DNA of 64,000 nt from Liolophura sinensis (GCF_032854445.1 NC_088303.1:14761501-14825500); one strand, 5' to 3'. Counted from the stretch's first letter, positions 22,701 to 37,700 are shown. The notes: a model not told the origin generated them from the sequence alone. Numbers and translations are program-made.

Positions 22701-25700
22701 AGAAAAAAAGCATAATGTTGCCAACAGAAGCTTGCTTTGCCTGAACACCTTAAATAGCATAGATGTCTTCTGCCACAAGCTCTTAACCTGTCTGGCAGTG
22801 GCTGTGCTAGAAGTGGTTGTGGCATGTATATCATTATATTTGGCTGGCAAGTCACAGGCTTGCGTGCTGTGTGACTTATCCGTGATGTAAAAACATTGAG
22901 AATTCTCAAAGTGTATGCGTAATTGCGTGACAAACACAAACTTTACGACATGTTTACTACAAAACACTTTGATGCTCTGTGTGATGTTTTTTTTTTATGT
23001 GATTCTGTGTGTGTATACACATAGATATAGTTTTTTATGTTCATATGTCATGTACACATACATGTACACATACATGGCATATTTATGCACTGCATGCCTG
23101 CTACACGTAAGTGGTAAACTGCAGGCAGGGAAACATGAAATGCATGCGTGGAAATAAAAGTATAGTGTTGAAACAGAATTTAGCTAAAATGCAGTTTTTA
23201 AGAAACTAATCAATGAATTTTTAAAATTTAGGTGGATAATTAATTTTGTGTCTGTGATGAGGATATTGCATACTCATTTTCATGAGGAAGAAAAATTTCA
23301 TGTATTGAGGAAGAAAATTTCATGTATTAAGGAAGTGCACACAATAAGGATGTAGCAGTTATAAAATTTACATGTACATATACATGTAGTCTACTCTAGT
23401 CCAGAAGTATGGTGTACTAGGATGAACTGTTCTATTTGGAAGCAAACCATGTACAAGAGTGTGGGACTACCCAATACATACACACTTGATTTAAACATAC
23501 ATTCAGGGACCATGTCTGAATGGGCGCATGTAAATAAAGGAATAAAGAAAAACTCATGTCATGGGTCGTCGTGACTACAGCATGAATGCTGGGGGGGCTT
23601 GGCAGCATGACAAGTTCTGATTGGCTGTTGGTCCACACACCCCCAACACACCCTGAGGGAGGTGTGTATTTTGTGGAACACGTGGCATGCAGTCGCCAGA
23701 CTGCGATTGTATTGATTATGGCAGATTGCCAGAGCTCGATTCAGTTTTCTGATGAAATCTGTGTATATGTGGGTGGAGTAAATCAACAATAAATTTGCCA
23801 CTCTGAACTGATATTTTCTTATTGTTTTGTTTTATTTTCTTGATAGGGTTTTAATGGGGTACTGTGATATTTTACTTACAAGTATATGTACATGGTGACT
23901 TTCAGATTTATGGGTGAAGGAAACTGAAGGCACAGTCCCGAGAAAAACCGTCTGCTTATGTCATGTACTGATAAAGATACATCTGCATGTGCCTGACCAA
24001 CGTCCTGTAGTAATACAGCATGCACTGAGTTACATGCAAAGTACCATACGTAATAACCCAAGAGAATTACACTGGAATTTCAAGATTTTTACATGACAAG
24101 TATTATGCATGAATATTCATTATTTTGATAATCAGATTTCCCCTGGTTTCCTCCCATCATAATAGTGGCTGCCAATGTATGAGTGGCATATTCTTGAGTG
24201 TGGCTTAACACCATTTAAATAAATAAGTACATGTAATCAGATTGGAAAACTTCTCTTTTCTACATGTATGCTGAATTTCCTGACACTTTTCTGAAACTTT
24301 TGGAAACATCGATGTCCTCCCGTAAATATTGCATTCCTACCGAAAGGAAGAACAAAATATTATCATGAAGGAATACCTGTACTGGTATTCCAGTATGAAT
24401 CATGAGTAAAGGTGCTAGAGTTGAGTGCATGTGATAATGAAAAGTTTACCAGCAGTTTTGTTGAATATTGAATGAAAGTTATGATTTGCTCATCTTTTTT
24501 AAAGTATTGTCAGAATATATGGAATTTTCCTCTTCATTCTACACGCTGTTGTGTTCTAAGACACATATTGGTGACCATGTTTATTCGGCTCTTTGTTTAA
24601 TGAACTAAAGTTTTCTGACAAGACGAAATGACAAACCCATTTAATACTTCACATGTTTTTATGTAAATTGTGTTGTCTGGTATTATGTATATGTTTGGTG
24701 ATGCTCAGAAACAAAGAGGCATTTAGCCTTCAAGAAATTTTTAGCTGATTTGGTTTGCCAAATTTGATGTGGTTAAACTTTAGCTTTATATAGACAACTG
24801 ACAGCAGAGTTTAGAGATGTATTGTACAAAGTGTGTATGTAACTATGGAGGTAGAATAGAAGGAGGCACTACTCTGCCTGTCGGGTTTGATGACCTGCCA
24901 ACTGCATGCTGATCTATTGAATTATGAAAAGGCTTCATGCAGTCCCACTTTGATGTACACTGTACATTACTGACGATCAGCTAGACTCGCCCAGAAAAGG
25001 AGCTTTCCCCTAAGAAAACACGAATTGCCTCTGTGTAGCATTTTCTGCTGTATGTATATCGTAATAAGGTGGTCTGATAAATCCATTAATTTCAGTAACT
25101 CTAGATCAACTTTTGTAACCATATAGGCCTATAATTCCTAAAATTACCGTGTATTATGGCGTAGAAGGCATAAAGGACGCTAATTGAAGAACCATCAACA
25201 ACTCGCATTATTTTCAAAGAAACTAATATTACGTATAGACGCCAGCCAGTCCTGTCTTTGTCTTAATCTATTTATATGCCAATATACGACAGGTTTCAGT
25301 GTCCAAAACATTTATTTATTTTAATTTCAACCAAAAAACACAAACCGAATTACACAAAATTACAGGCATTGTCGGCAGATCTCCACAAGCTTGCTTCGTC
25401 CTTATCAAGACGGCTGTTTGCCCGAGACAGCCTCATGTGCTCCTGCGCCAAGGCCTGACCAAACCAGACAGATCTAATCTCCTGTCACAACAGAGAGCCG
25501 ACCAATGGTGTATGAAACCTACACTGAACAGTTTGAGGCCTCATAGTTGTGCCTCCATCTCTTTTGCGTCCATGATTTAACATGTCACTATGATATTATT
25601 TTTAGGAAGGATATGAGTAATGGACAAAATATGCTCATGTTGATTATCAGTACATCTTTTTAGAGACTATTAATCAAGTAATGATGAAAAGTATATTTGG

Positions 25701-28700
25701 GGAAAGTCAGCAAGTGTGGAATAATACTGGGGAAACAAATTGGAATGTATATACATACAGTATGTGCAAGTACATGTGACCTGTAGAAAAATTTAAGTGG
25801 AATTGCACAGATGTCGTGAACGGCGAATTAAAATACGTCTGCTACACTTGAATATGTACCTTAAATCCTCAAGAAATTGGACCACACACATAGAGCACTT
25901 TTGTCACATATACATGTGAGAGAAATGTTACCTGGATTGTTTAGGTTATTTTATAATTTCTGGCACATTTATATATGTCCCTGCCTACATGTATACAACT
26001 CTTTTTATTACTTCTTAAAATCTAATGAATTTTGTTTTCAAATTGCATCTAAAATTATTCTTTACTGGTCGAATTTGAAGATTTAGGGTAGATGTAGATG
26101 CATACATGTATGTATACCTGTAGTACATGTAGAGTGCACATACCTTGATTAAAGAATAGGGGCCTTTGTGGATCAGTAGGTTAGGGCGCTAGCGCAGAGT
26201 AATGACCCAGGAGCATCTCGCCAATGCAGTCACTGTGAGTTACAGTCCAGCTCATGTTGGCTTCCTCTCCGGCCGTACGTGGGAAGGTCTGACAGCAACC
26301 TGCGGATGGTCGTGGGTTTCCTCTGCACTGTGCCCGGTTTCCTCCCACCTAATGCTAACTGCCATCGTAGAAGTGAAATATTCTTGAGTACAGTGTAAAA
26401 CCAATCAAAGAAATAAATAAAATGGTTAAAGAATAAATTTGGCGAGAATTAAAAACCTGTTAAAAATTAGAAAATGAAAGATGATCCGTTGTCACATTGA
26501 GCTGGGAAAGTGTATTACCTTTAACTTTTTAAGAAATGTATAAACCATGTTGGAAATTATGAAAACATACTTGACTCTGTTACAAGTATCTGTGCACGAT
26601 GATTGTGAATATGCCAGATTATGGGGCGCTGCTATATTACTTTCCTCTCATTTTTACTTGTTTTGTTGTGTTTTTTTTTTATCAGGATGGGAGGGTGACT
26701 CTGATGTTAGTGTTAAGCACGGCTGTGGCAGTGGTTGGCAACTCTCTACTGTATGGATATAACATTGGTGTACTCAACACACCTGCACCGGTAAGTCCAT
26801 TCAACAGTCAGCTTTCGCATTTTTTGTTTATAATTCTTATAGCATGTTGATGGCTTTTTGCGCCCTCTTACAAATGCAATAGGGACCATTCTGTCTGTAA
26901 GTTTGGAAGAATGTTTTATTTTTTTTATTTATTTTTTTTTCACCTTTAGGGCATTTTACAAGTGTCAATGATTTGAAATGATAGTGATTTATAATTATAC
27001 TGAAATAATCCCGGCATCATACTCCTAACAGTGCATGCACCGCTCTCTAACATTTGCTTTACACCACTGCCACGACTAGCAAATTTTGTACAGATATCTT
27101 GAACAACACCAAGGTCAGTGTGGCAGGAAGTGATGTCAGAAAACAGGAAAATCCCGTCTCAACCTTTCTTTCTAATTATACTTTGTACAGTTGTATTTTC
27201 TTTATCTAAAGTATGTGCAATATGATTCTAACCAACACTTGAAGCAATTTTATTGATGAATGCTGAATAAATAGCTCTGCCCAAGCTCAATAATGGTAAG
27301 GCTAAGCCTAAACAAGCCTACATGCATCACCCAGGCTTCAAATGTCCAGCTAAACTAGTGATTGCAGTGATGTAAAGCAAACCTAGCGAGTGGAACATAC
27401 GCTGTAAGGGGTATGTGCCAGCATTGCGGCCAGTGTTGTGAGACTTGTACCAGATATATTTTCAGTTTCATTTGTTTGTTCGACCTGCATCTGTGTTTAC
27501 AGATAATTCGTCAGTTTTACCAAGACATTTATTATGACCGTGGAGGCAACCCACTGAATGTCTCAACCCAACCTGTCAACGGCACTGCCTTTAAGAAAGA
27601 AGGTTTGACCACAGCTCAGCTAGAACTGCTGTGGTCAGTTACGGTCTCCATCTTTGTAGCGTTTGGCATGATTGGTGCCTTTGTGTCCGGCAAAATTGCT
27701 GATGTCTTTGGCAGGTGAGTTTAATTTTACACATGCATGTACTTGCACACTGTACATAGCCAAAAGAAAAAAAAAGCTCTCTAACTTGAGTAAATGATCA
27801 ATGTTAAAGGATATGATGTCGAAAGTTAGACCGACCAGGCTCAGCCTCTCTCTCGTACAGCGGTTAACATTTTAACATTTAACCCCAACCCTGAGATAAC
27901 TGAGTGAGAGAGACCCCTTTCGCCGTCCCTGACCACAATCTGACCCCAAAAAGTGATTCTGAACTTTGAAGGCTGGTATTTGAAAGTTTGTTTAATAGAC
28001 AGATGCAAAGACAGCATAAAATCCCTTCCTTTCCAGTTGTGAAAAAAATTTCCCCAACTCCTCGGTATAACGGTTTTTGACTTACAGCCAGATGTAAGCC
28101 AATTCTATAATCACCCAAATATAAAGCTGCCGATATAATCACTTTCAATACATGGAGGTGTTTTATCTGAAAATTAAAATTTTTGTCACTCTCAGTGAAC
28201 ACCAAAATTCTAATGACTAATGCCTAATGTTTGTGGCATTGGCTGGTTGACCCGTATCAGTATAATGCGGCTGTGGGGCGGCTAATTTGCCTTTGGCAAG
28301 TCGCCTCAGTGAGGTAGCACTAGGTAAAAGAGCGGTGGAAATCCGTCCTGCAACAAGGAGACACATTGCATGCACTCTAAGGATTCCTTCATCGTCGTAT
28401 GACGAAAAATTGCTAAGTACAACATTAAACCCCAAGCACTCACTCACTCCTAATGTTTGGGTTTCACTACTGATATCACCATTGTTACTTTCAGGCGTGG
28501 TGGGTGTATGCTGGTGTCTGTTGTCATGATCATAGCTAGTGTCCTGGGTGGATTGACGAAGGTTGCCATGGCACCAGAGATGCTGATCGCTCATAGAGCA
28601 GTTGTGGGCATTCACAATGGTAGGTGAACTTATCAGCAATGCTTACTGCAATGTTGAAATTCAAACAACATAGGTTGTGGAGAAAAGTTGACCACAGCAG

Positions 28701-31700
28701 GCCTTTGAACCAAGTAACGTTTCAGTTCAGGTTTTCACATTTTTGCAGGTTGGTAAAATGTTCACCGTCACAAAGAAAAATAAAACTGAAAAAGACATTT
28801 CACTAAATGTTTCCACTGGGGTAAATCCCATTCTTTATTCTATAAATTATTTGTCACTTTTAAAAAACACAAATGAACAGTACACCAGTTGCAAAAAAAT
28901 ATTTCAGTGCTGACTGTGTCAAAAAAGAAGTTACGGTGCATTTGTAGGTCATTAAACAGGGTCCACTTTCCGTCACTTGTCCACATCACTTTGATTTAGG
29001 TAACAAGAAAGACTGGGTTTTGTATGGAATAGGGATGCTGTTCTGACTTCGGTTTGGGTCCTACTTAGTATGCAGTGTGTGATTTGAGGTGATAAAAACA
29101 AATCTGGGGAGTTTTAGTTTATGAGGTTTAATATCTAAAAGTGATATTACAGAAGGTGCTGCATGTGTACCCACTTAGTTTCCCTGCCAGGTCATGCCTA
29201 CACTTGAGTGAAACTCTATTTTTACATACTGGATGCAAGAAATGTTGATTTCTGGTAAAAAAAAAAAAAATACTAAAATATTCAGTTTCAGGATTAAAAA
29301 TTTGGAGTTTGTTAAATTCCTGACATGTAACGTTGCAGATTGAAAATAAGCTTAACGATCTAATATTAGGGTTGATCTGCCAACAAAGTCCGGAGGGTCA
29401 AACCTATGATAGGGTTATTTATTGACATCTTAAGTCAAATTACATTTTTCGATTATTATTATTATTATTATTAATAAACAACTTTACAATAGACAGCATT
29501 ACTACAAGAATGAAACTGTGCGCCCACATGTCTATCGCTATGGGAAGCTTGCCTTGCTGATGGTTAATGTGGCCTGCAGTATACATACAACATGTTCAGT
29601 TACCAGGAGCAGTCTCCACATCTTCTAACAGATAAATCGGCCACATGCCAGTATGATCATCCATTATTGTAGGCTGTGATGGAGATAGGGCGCTGTGAGG
29701 TTGTTCTTGTGGTTATAGTCAATTATAATTCTGACGTGCATTATAGATAAGGGGTAAAATAACCACACAGCCCCATGACCAGCCCAACATAATTTATGAC
29801 AGCATCTGTTCTGTTTTTTTCTCTTTACTGTGGGGCAGTCCTTTTCTATCATCCCCAATGCTGCATTCAGTTACATATAGATGATGACTGAGTAATTATC
29901 ACAGGCATTATGCATACCCAAGTTACCTGATAATAATACTAGATAGCCAGATCCTGGTGGAGGAGTGAAGTACCCATTTCTGCCCGCGGCTGTTCAGTCA
30001 GACTGTAATTACGATGTAAAGCCAGCTTGTTGCATGGCCTCCTCAGATTCCTGCACTGAAAAGCCACACTTTGTTTGGTCCACTGCTACAGGAATATTAA
30101 ACCATTGAGGCAAAAACACTCAGCGAGGTGCTAATTAATCTTGTTTCCATGGAAACTGGCATCTGGTTGATTATGGGATAGTTTTATTTCAAATCTCATC
30201 GTCACAATGCTTTGGTTGATGTAGATCCTCAAATGGCTACTGTTTTTCTGTTTTGATTTCGCCGTTGGCCAGTATAGTGTCTGGGGGTATTTTTATAGAC
30301 AGTGGTCAGTTCATCAGCATCGATCTTGTGATTTCTGCTAAACATACAATAAGATCTTGAAGAGTCTATATCAAATTTGAGTTCTTGGTATCTTAACCTA
30401 CAGGTATTTTCCAAAGTCCATCAGGACCAGTACGTCTATTTCTTTATAATGACCGATCCTCTCCAGCCGTATGTGGGAAGGTCTGTCAGCAACCTGCAGA
30501 TGGTTGTGGGTTTCTGCCGGGCTCTGACCAGTTTAATGCTGGCTGCAGTCGTAGAAGGGAATTAAAAGATCATTATGTTTAACATGTTAACCAGGCTTAT
30601 TGTGCTTACGGTTGATAGGTGTTGAGAGCATTTGGACGTTATTTCTTGTACATATGTTGGTACATAAATGGACAGGTTATCACCAGTTTACACAACCAAT
30701 GTGCAAATCATAGCAAACACTCCAAATGACTATAAAATGTCACCCACAAAAGTGCATTTTGATCGCAAATAAATGTTCCCATGTTCCAAGCAAACTACAA
30801 AACACCTTTCTAAAATCAATAGAACTCTGAGTCAGGAAAAATGGGCGTTAGTCATGGACTAAATTTATGGTCATTTAGGGTACATTTTGAGAGCAAGGTA
30901 TGTGTAATAAGATATGTGTAATAAGGTATATGTAATAATATTATCTTTCATAAGAATCCAGGATTTCTGCAAATTCAATTAATTTGTATTTTCATGTTCA
31001 GAAATGAAAGTTATTATGAATGAATTCTGTCCAAAATATAGATTTGAGCCATGTTTGTAATAAATTATGATAATTTGGCATGACATTTTGAAGCCAAAGC
31101 TCTGCATGTTTGCCAGGGGAATCATGTATTTTAATATTTAACAAGCCTGTTGCACTACAAGGTTATGAATACAGGGTTATGATTACAACCAGGATGCTAC
31201 AGTGACTTATTCCCGAGAGCAATCTGACACTTGTTCATCTTTAACAGAAGTCAGTTAAGGATGGCTGTTGTCAGGGATTACATTCATTGTGTGAGATTAT
31301 GCAGGATTTCGATGCCAGAGACTACAAAAATAGTGTTACCAATGGAGCTTCAAGATTAACCTCAGCCTCTCTGGGGATGTCCCTGATTCATCCAGTCCTT
31401 GTTGAGCTTCCTAAAAGAAGTGTGTAGCTCAGGTTGTGAACAGTTTCTCACTGGCACATCTTTTAAATCTTTCCAAGATGGCAGTGGTAACAGAATTTGG
31501 TATATAGACACATTTCCCTATGTGAAATTATTCCTACATTTTCCATTCTGTGGCTTAACTTCATGATGTCTGTACAGTCAATTTCCTTTCGTGAAGGAAT
31601 TGACATCGCAATTTCCTTATTTTCCTGCTCATTGTCCCGTCTTCAGTGATAAATATATGGACTTGTTGACATAAGGACGAAAATATCCTTGGGCTGCCAA

Positions 31701-34700
31701 AAATAGGCAATCTCATTTGATTGAAATCCACAACATTAAGAGCCATCTAACTGGATGGGTTTTTAGAGACCAGTATTACCCTGCCTGCGTGTAAGGTAGG
31801 CAGTATTGATTATTTAGGCTTATGTGTTGTTCACCAGCAACACGTAGGCTGGCGCTGCCCATCCTGCACGTAACCCCTTCACATATAACCTTGACTAGCC
31901 AATATGTTTTACACGTTGAGGTGATTCGACTGTGTCTTATTTGTGCGTGTACATGTTTGTGAGTGGGTTTGAGCGTAGGCTACTGTGTATACTGTCAGGT
32001 TAAGAGGGACAGCATGGGTGATGTTTCAAACCATGCATCATACAACATGGTTCAGATGGTCAGCATGGAAGTTTTGGCCGTGTTGTTGCTTTCTGATTTT
32101 TGTAGAATGTATGCACTATGCAGATATTATTGTATGTGTACTGTTTCTTGTACAAGGTACTGCTGTGTTAAGAAGCTTATGAGATACAGGTACATGTACA
32201 CTGGAATTTCCTTTAAAAGGGCTTGCACACCTGTCCTGTATAAATCTGAAGTAATTTTGATATTCATGGAGTGAATATTTCACTTTTTATTCGATATTCA
32301 CATCAACAAGATCTTAATCTCTGTAAATCTATGAGAAAATCCACAGTAGGATTGGTCTCAAACACAGACAGGTTCTGCACAACTGAACATCAATGTGGCT
32401 CGCCCACGTACACTTCCTTATCCATCTGTTACCCTACATTCACACACTTCCACAGCTGTGTACTCTAAGGCCATCCCTAGGCTCTACAGTATAGCTGACA
32501 ATTTGGGAATTGATTTTGGCATCAAATCCAGTCTGCTTTGTCTATTAAATAGACTGTTTATAAGGAACCGTAACCGATGTAAGAGATCCACTTTGATAGG
32601 ACACTGTATGCATTTTTTTTTTTCATGTATCTCTTTTTTATCCATTGCTAATCTGTGCTGGTCTTAAAACATGCATTAGGGTATGAGATACTCAAATTCC
32701 TTTGGTTTTGTATAATTGGAAACATTTTCATTGTAGTTTCAAAAATCATGATTTATTTACAGTCTGTAAAATGGGTTGCAATCTCATGGTACGTGTATTT
32801 TGAAACAGCTTCAAGTAAATCCTGTACATGTATTTTGGGCAATTTTTTTTCTTCATTTTACCATTTTCTTTGGTACAAACTAGAATACTTTAAATTGACA
32901 ACTTCCTGTTTTACAGTGTTTCTCTGCCAGTTTAATTTCATAAGAGCATTTTTCAGCACATTGATAAAAAACCACTTGCGCAATGGCTGCTCCCATAACT
33001 TTCAGTCACTTGGAATTTGATAGTGTTTACAGTATCTTGATTGTTGTATGTATTTGGGTGTAATCATCTTTTGATATATTTTGTAGATTGCAAACAACGG
33101 TCTAGATACGTGGATCAGAAATATTGATAGGGGCCTTTGGGCAATCAGATTTTCTCCTTCCATAGTGTAAATTGTGAAAAGTTCTTGAGTGTAACATTAA
33201 AAAACAATCCAGCAAGAATAAAAAATGAAAAAATCTCAAACATTAAACTTTGTTTCTTGATTTCCATCTCGTTTCCTGTCTCATGTTGGTGTAAAATCAA
33301 GAATGAAATAAGCAAATGTTGCAGATTTTCTCTCTGTACACGTACCAGCACCATTCAGAGAGAACTTTTAGTTCACTGTCTTACATTTTTGTCTAAAATT
33401 GTAATTCTCACTATTTAAAGTTTACTACATTTTGCTCCCTTGTGTAATACTGGTTAATGTGGAATTTTCGTTAAGTACACTATGGAAACATGACCTGTGC
33501 ATAGTTCAGCTCTGGAACTCCGCTAAATCAGCTGGTATTCATTCAATAACATATAAATATAATACACTACATGTATATTGGTAATTTATTTTCTCTATTT
33601 TCTGTCATTGTAGGTTGTAGTATAAGCTTAGCGTCCCTCTATCTGGCGGAGATTTCCCCCAAGAGTATCCGAGGTGCCATCGGAACATGTCACCAGCTGG
33701 CCATCACTGTGGGCATTCTTCTGGCCCAGATCTTTGGCCTGCGCGAGTTGATGGGTAAGTTCTCACAACGTCTGCTCTTGTGGCCTAGATCTTTGGCCTG
33801 CACAGGTTGATAGGTAAGTTCTCACAATGTCTGCTCTTCTGGCCCAGATCTTTGGCCGGCATGAATTGATGGCTAAGTTTTCACAACGTCTGTTCTTCTG
33901 GCCCAGGCCTGCGGCCTGCATGAGTTGACTGCTAAGTTCTTAATACGTCTGCTCTTCTGGCCCAGATCTTTGTCCTGCACGTTGATGGGTAAGTTCTCAC
34001 AACGGCTATTCGTGTTTTGTTGCTTCTCTCATCATTACATGTATCAATTTTAAGACATCGGGACCATCTTGTCACAGTGGGATGTCCATAGTAATGTGAA
34101 GATTGAGAGGAGGGACCCCCTTTCACTGGAAGTGTAGAGTATAACTCGGGTCTTAAGTCAGAACGTGCGACCTACACACTCACACTAGCTACAGATATAT
34201 GTAGCCTTATTGTATGCCATATTGTATACCAAAAGGGAAATCCCTTTTCTTAACATTTGTTGGTTTCATCAAGTCCAGAACCTGGAGTCTGGTACTCTGT
34301 GATTTAGAAAACAGTGATCAGCATGGAGTTCTTCTGCTTTGTTTCAGGTACTGAGCTCTTGTGGCCGGTCCTTGTTGGCTTCCAGGGTATCCCCTGTGTT
34401 ATCTCCCTTGTTCTCTTCTTCTTCTGCCCTGAGAGCCCACGCTTTCTCCTGCTGAAGAAAAAGGATGAGGAGGGTGCCCGTAAAGGTACGGCTATGACAG
34501 CATAACTGACAAATTCATATTATATAGCAAGCATTACTAAAAGCTCCTTTCACATCTCACATCAATATCTGATCTTGTTTTATGACGAGTACTGGTTATG
34601 AAAAACTGAGAATTATTAATGGGGAGGTCATGTGTTTGGCTGTCATTGTATAACTCATAAATTCATGTTTGTTCAGCTTATTAAAAACTCTTTTTCCAAT

Positions 34701-37700
34701 CAATATGGGGTTTGGCGAGAAATACCGGCATGGCAAAAGTCAGAAATATTAATGAAGTGATTTGCTTAATATCTAGGATGAAAGCAGCACATTTTCACTG
34801 TAGTCTTTTGATTGATTTTAGGGGAGTTGGGGGTTGTTCAGTGATAAGATGTGCAACTCCCAGCCCCTGGGGTTCAGTTCCAGCATTGGACAAGGAATTT
34901 CTGTATTCTCCAGTGCACATTGTTATAATAAAGGAATAATAAAACAATTTTAATGATAGGATAAATTTAGTAATGTCTTTTGTTTATACAAAGGTGAAAA
35001 ATCACATTTGTAAATGGGTCTTCCAGCAACCTGCGCATAATGCTGGCCGCCATCGTATAAGTGAAATATTCTTCAGTACAGCGTAAAACGCCAAATAAAT
35101 AAATAAATCAAATAAATAAATAAATAAAACATTTGTAAATGCATTATTATATTCCACACCAAGATGCTGTGACATCGAAAAAGATACATTCTGACACGTG
35201 ATGTTCCAATCTGCACTCGTCTGGATGACATTCTAAAACATGTTTTATAAAGTTTTGTGTAACCAATACTACTGAGTATACGCCTACAGTTAAAAAAAAA
35301 CATTCCCAAACTTCTTCTGGTATTCAAAATCAGGATTTTGTCAAATTATAAAAAATAAATGGGATTTTGCACAGTTAAGGTTGAATACCATAAATATTGT
35401 TCTCATGAAAGCTGGAAAGATGCATCACTTAACATTTCATTGGTTATCATTTCCAGATCTCTCTCCAGTAATATTTATGGTACCTTTCACTTTCACTTTG
35501 CAATATCCTCAATCTAAACTGTGCAATGTGCATTTAGGTTAAATGTCATGAACTGTACCATAGCTAAGGGATTGTGTTCATGTTTTTCTCCTGGTTTGCA
35601 TCTCAGCTTTGGTAACACTGCGAGGGACAGAGAATGTAGAGGAGGATATGGAGGAGATGAGAACAGAGGGCAAACAGGCCATGGCTCAGCCTGCCTTCTC
35701 TGCCAAGATGCTGCTTACCTCCCCTGAACTGAGGATGCCTCTCATCATTGCTGTTCTCCTGCAGGTGGCGCAGCAGTGGTCTGGAATCAATGCGGTAAGA
35801 TACAAAGAAGATCTACACTTGGAATTTTTCTTTTGTGTGTATGTTTTGTCAGGTTGAAGGATACATGAATAGCTACCATAAAGCGAAGAGTATGGTTTTT
35901 AAGGTACCTGAAGAAAGATGTGCGTAAAAACATGAGGAAAAAATTTTGGTTTTTGCAGTGCATTTTGTATTTTTTAATAACCCCTCCATTTTATGCATAT
36001 TTTCTGTCAGTGGTCAAAAATATTTGAAAATGTCATTGTTGAATGCACAGGGAATGCAGGACCAGCTAACCGCTGCCAGTTTGGGCTCTGCCTCCAACAG
36101 AGTTGTTTTGACAGCTATCACTGTCACCCAGCAGGCTACTTAATTTCTGTACTGACCAATGGGGCCTGAGGAAATTCTAGTTTCAGGGTGTACAGAATCG
36201 ATTCTGATTGGCTGGTGTGAGAGATAGGCAAGTTATCCCTTGTTTCAGCTGAATTTTAGGTATGGTACATTTATTGAAATGTGACCATAGCTGCAAGAAT
36301 TAACCCAGGAAAGCTTATCTCCACTGCCAGCCAATCAGTGTATCCCTTTAAAGAATTTTCACGCCCCAAGAAGAAAGCCTAGAAGCTTTTTTGTTGGTTT
36401 TATTAGTTTGACCCTACCATATGCTGTGTATTAAGAAATAAAAAACAAGCATTTCATTTGCGTTATAACAGATTTACTATGGTTGACATTGCTGTATGTG
36501 ATCTATTTTTACTAGGTGTTCTACTACTCAGAGTTTATCTTCACTGGAGCCGGTGTAGCTAAATCAGCCATTCCATACGCTATTGTTGGTACAGGAACCA
36601 TCAATGTCATCACCACCATTATCTCGGTATGTTCACAAGTAACAGCCAAAAAAAAAAAAAAACACTTATTTCGTTTCAAACAGTATGACTATTAGGCCTG
36701 TAGCATTTGCTATTCAATCGCTGGGAGGTTCAAGGTGAAGCCTCAAAACTGACTTTAGACGGGGAATTTGTAGATTCCCTTGTCAATTGCTTGTGAGGTC
36801 TTGTTAAAACTAAGTGGTTGACAACCCAGTTGTGTTCGTAGCATCCATCATTGAAGATCACTTGCCTTCCATCTATGTGGGGTGCACCCCACAGGGGGAA
36901 ATAGTCGTTAGTAACTTGCCAGAGGTCGTCCACCCCTAAAGCTGACCATCATCATAAAAGTGAACAATTCTTGAGCGTGACGTTAAATCGTTAAGTAATA
37001 ACAACCATGTGTCATCCCATGTCTCCTTGAGTGATGTTTGCTTATAGGAAAAACAGTTAGAAACAGAGTTGCCAATGGTCGATTGTTTTCTCTGTTTTCC
37101 TCTCACTGTTCAAGCTGATGTAGTTGAGGAACACAGAAGATGTGAAGCTTATCACAGTTTTATTTGTCGGGTTCAGGTTCCTTTCATGGAGCAGACTGGT
37201 AGCAGTTTGAGGAAAATGAACTCTAAAACAAAGAGTTTTTATAAGGGCAGTGAAGAATGTTATGCCAAAAATATAAAGCTGTTAAAATATTTTGACACAT
37301 ATTTTATTTTTTAATAACCCCTCTGTTTTGTTCATAATTTCTGTCAGTAGTTGTTAAAAAAAGTTTTGACATGAAACTATCAGTGAAGTTGGTGGGAATG
37401 CAGGACAAGTGTAGCGCCACCCATTTGGGCTCTTCCCACCTCAAAGTTGTTTTGACAGCTATCACCCTTAACTTCATGACTGCAGGTTACTGAGTTTTTG
37501 GACTGACCACTGGGGCCTTAGAAAAAACAGTAGTTTATATTTTGCGTCCCAAGATGGAGAAGGAAGCTTTTTTTTGTACTCACAATGTATATTTGTTACG
37601 ACACATCCTAACGTTTCATGTATGATTATCCGTTAAACCTGTTTTACAAGTATGTGTAGTTGTATAGATCATGGGGTGGTTTTGTTACAGGATCCTCAGA

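Larger units (their letters stand above)
16727..26685 (+). other. GLUT intron 1, 10 kb
   Basis: The largest intron of the gene. It holds a run of 14 G at 17566-17579, a palindromic AT-rich stretch at 20561-20594, the minisatellite at 21820, SINE fragments at 22410 and 24140, and many TACATGTA words. Enhancers or other first exons could sit here, but none can be shown. Confidence 0.7.

Noticed and set aside
26159-26250. A true tRNA gene at the SINE head
   Set aside because: A and B boxes are present, but it continues into a SINE body and no acceptor stem closes.
28217-28639. 140-codon ORF on the minus strand
   Set aside because: It is the reverse of a family-2 SINE joined to GLUT exon 4 on the other strand.
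32655-33020. 121-codon plus-strand ORF in GLUT intron 4
   Set aside because: F/S/C-rich translation of T-rich intron; no domain, start context or splice borders.
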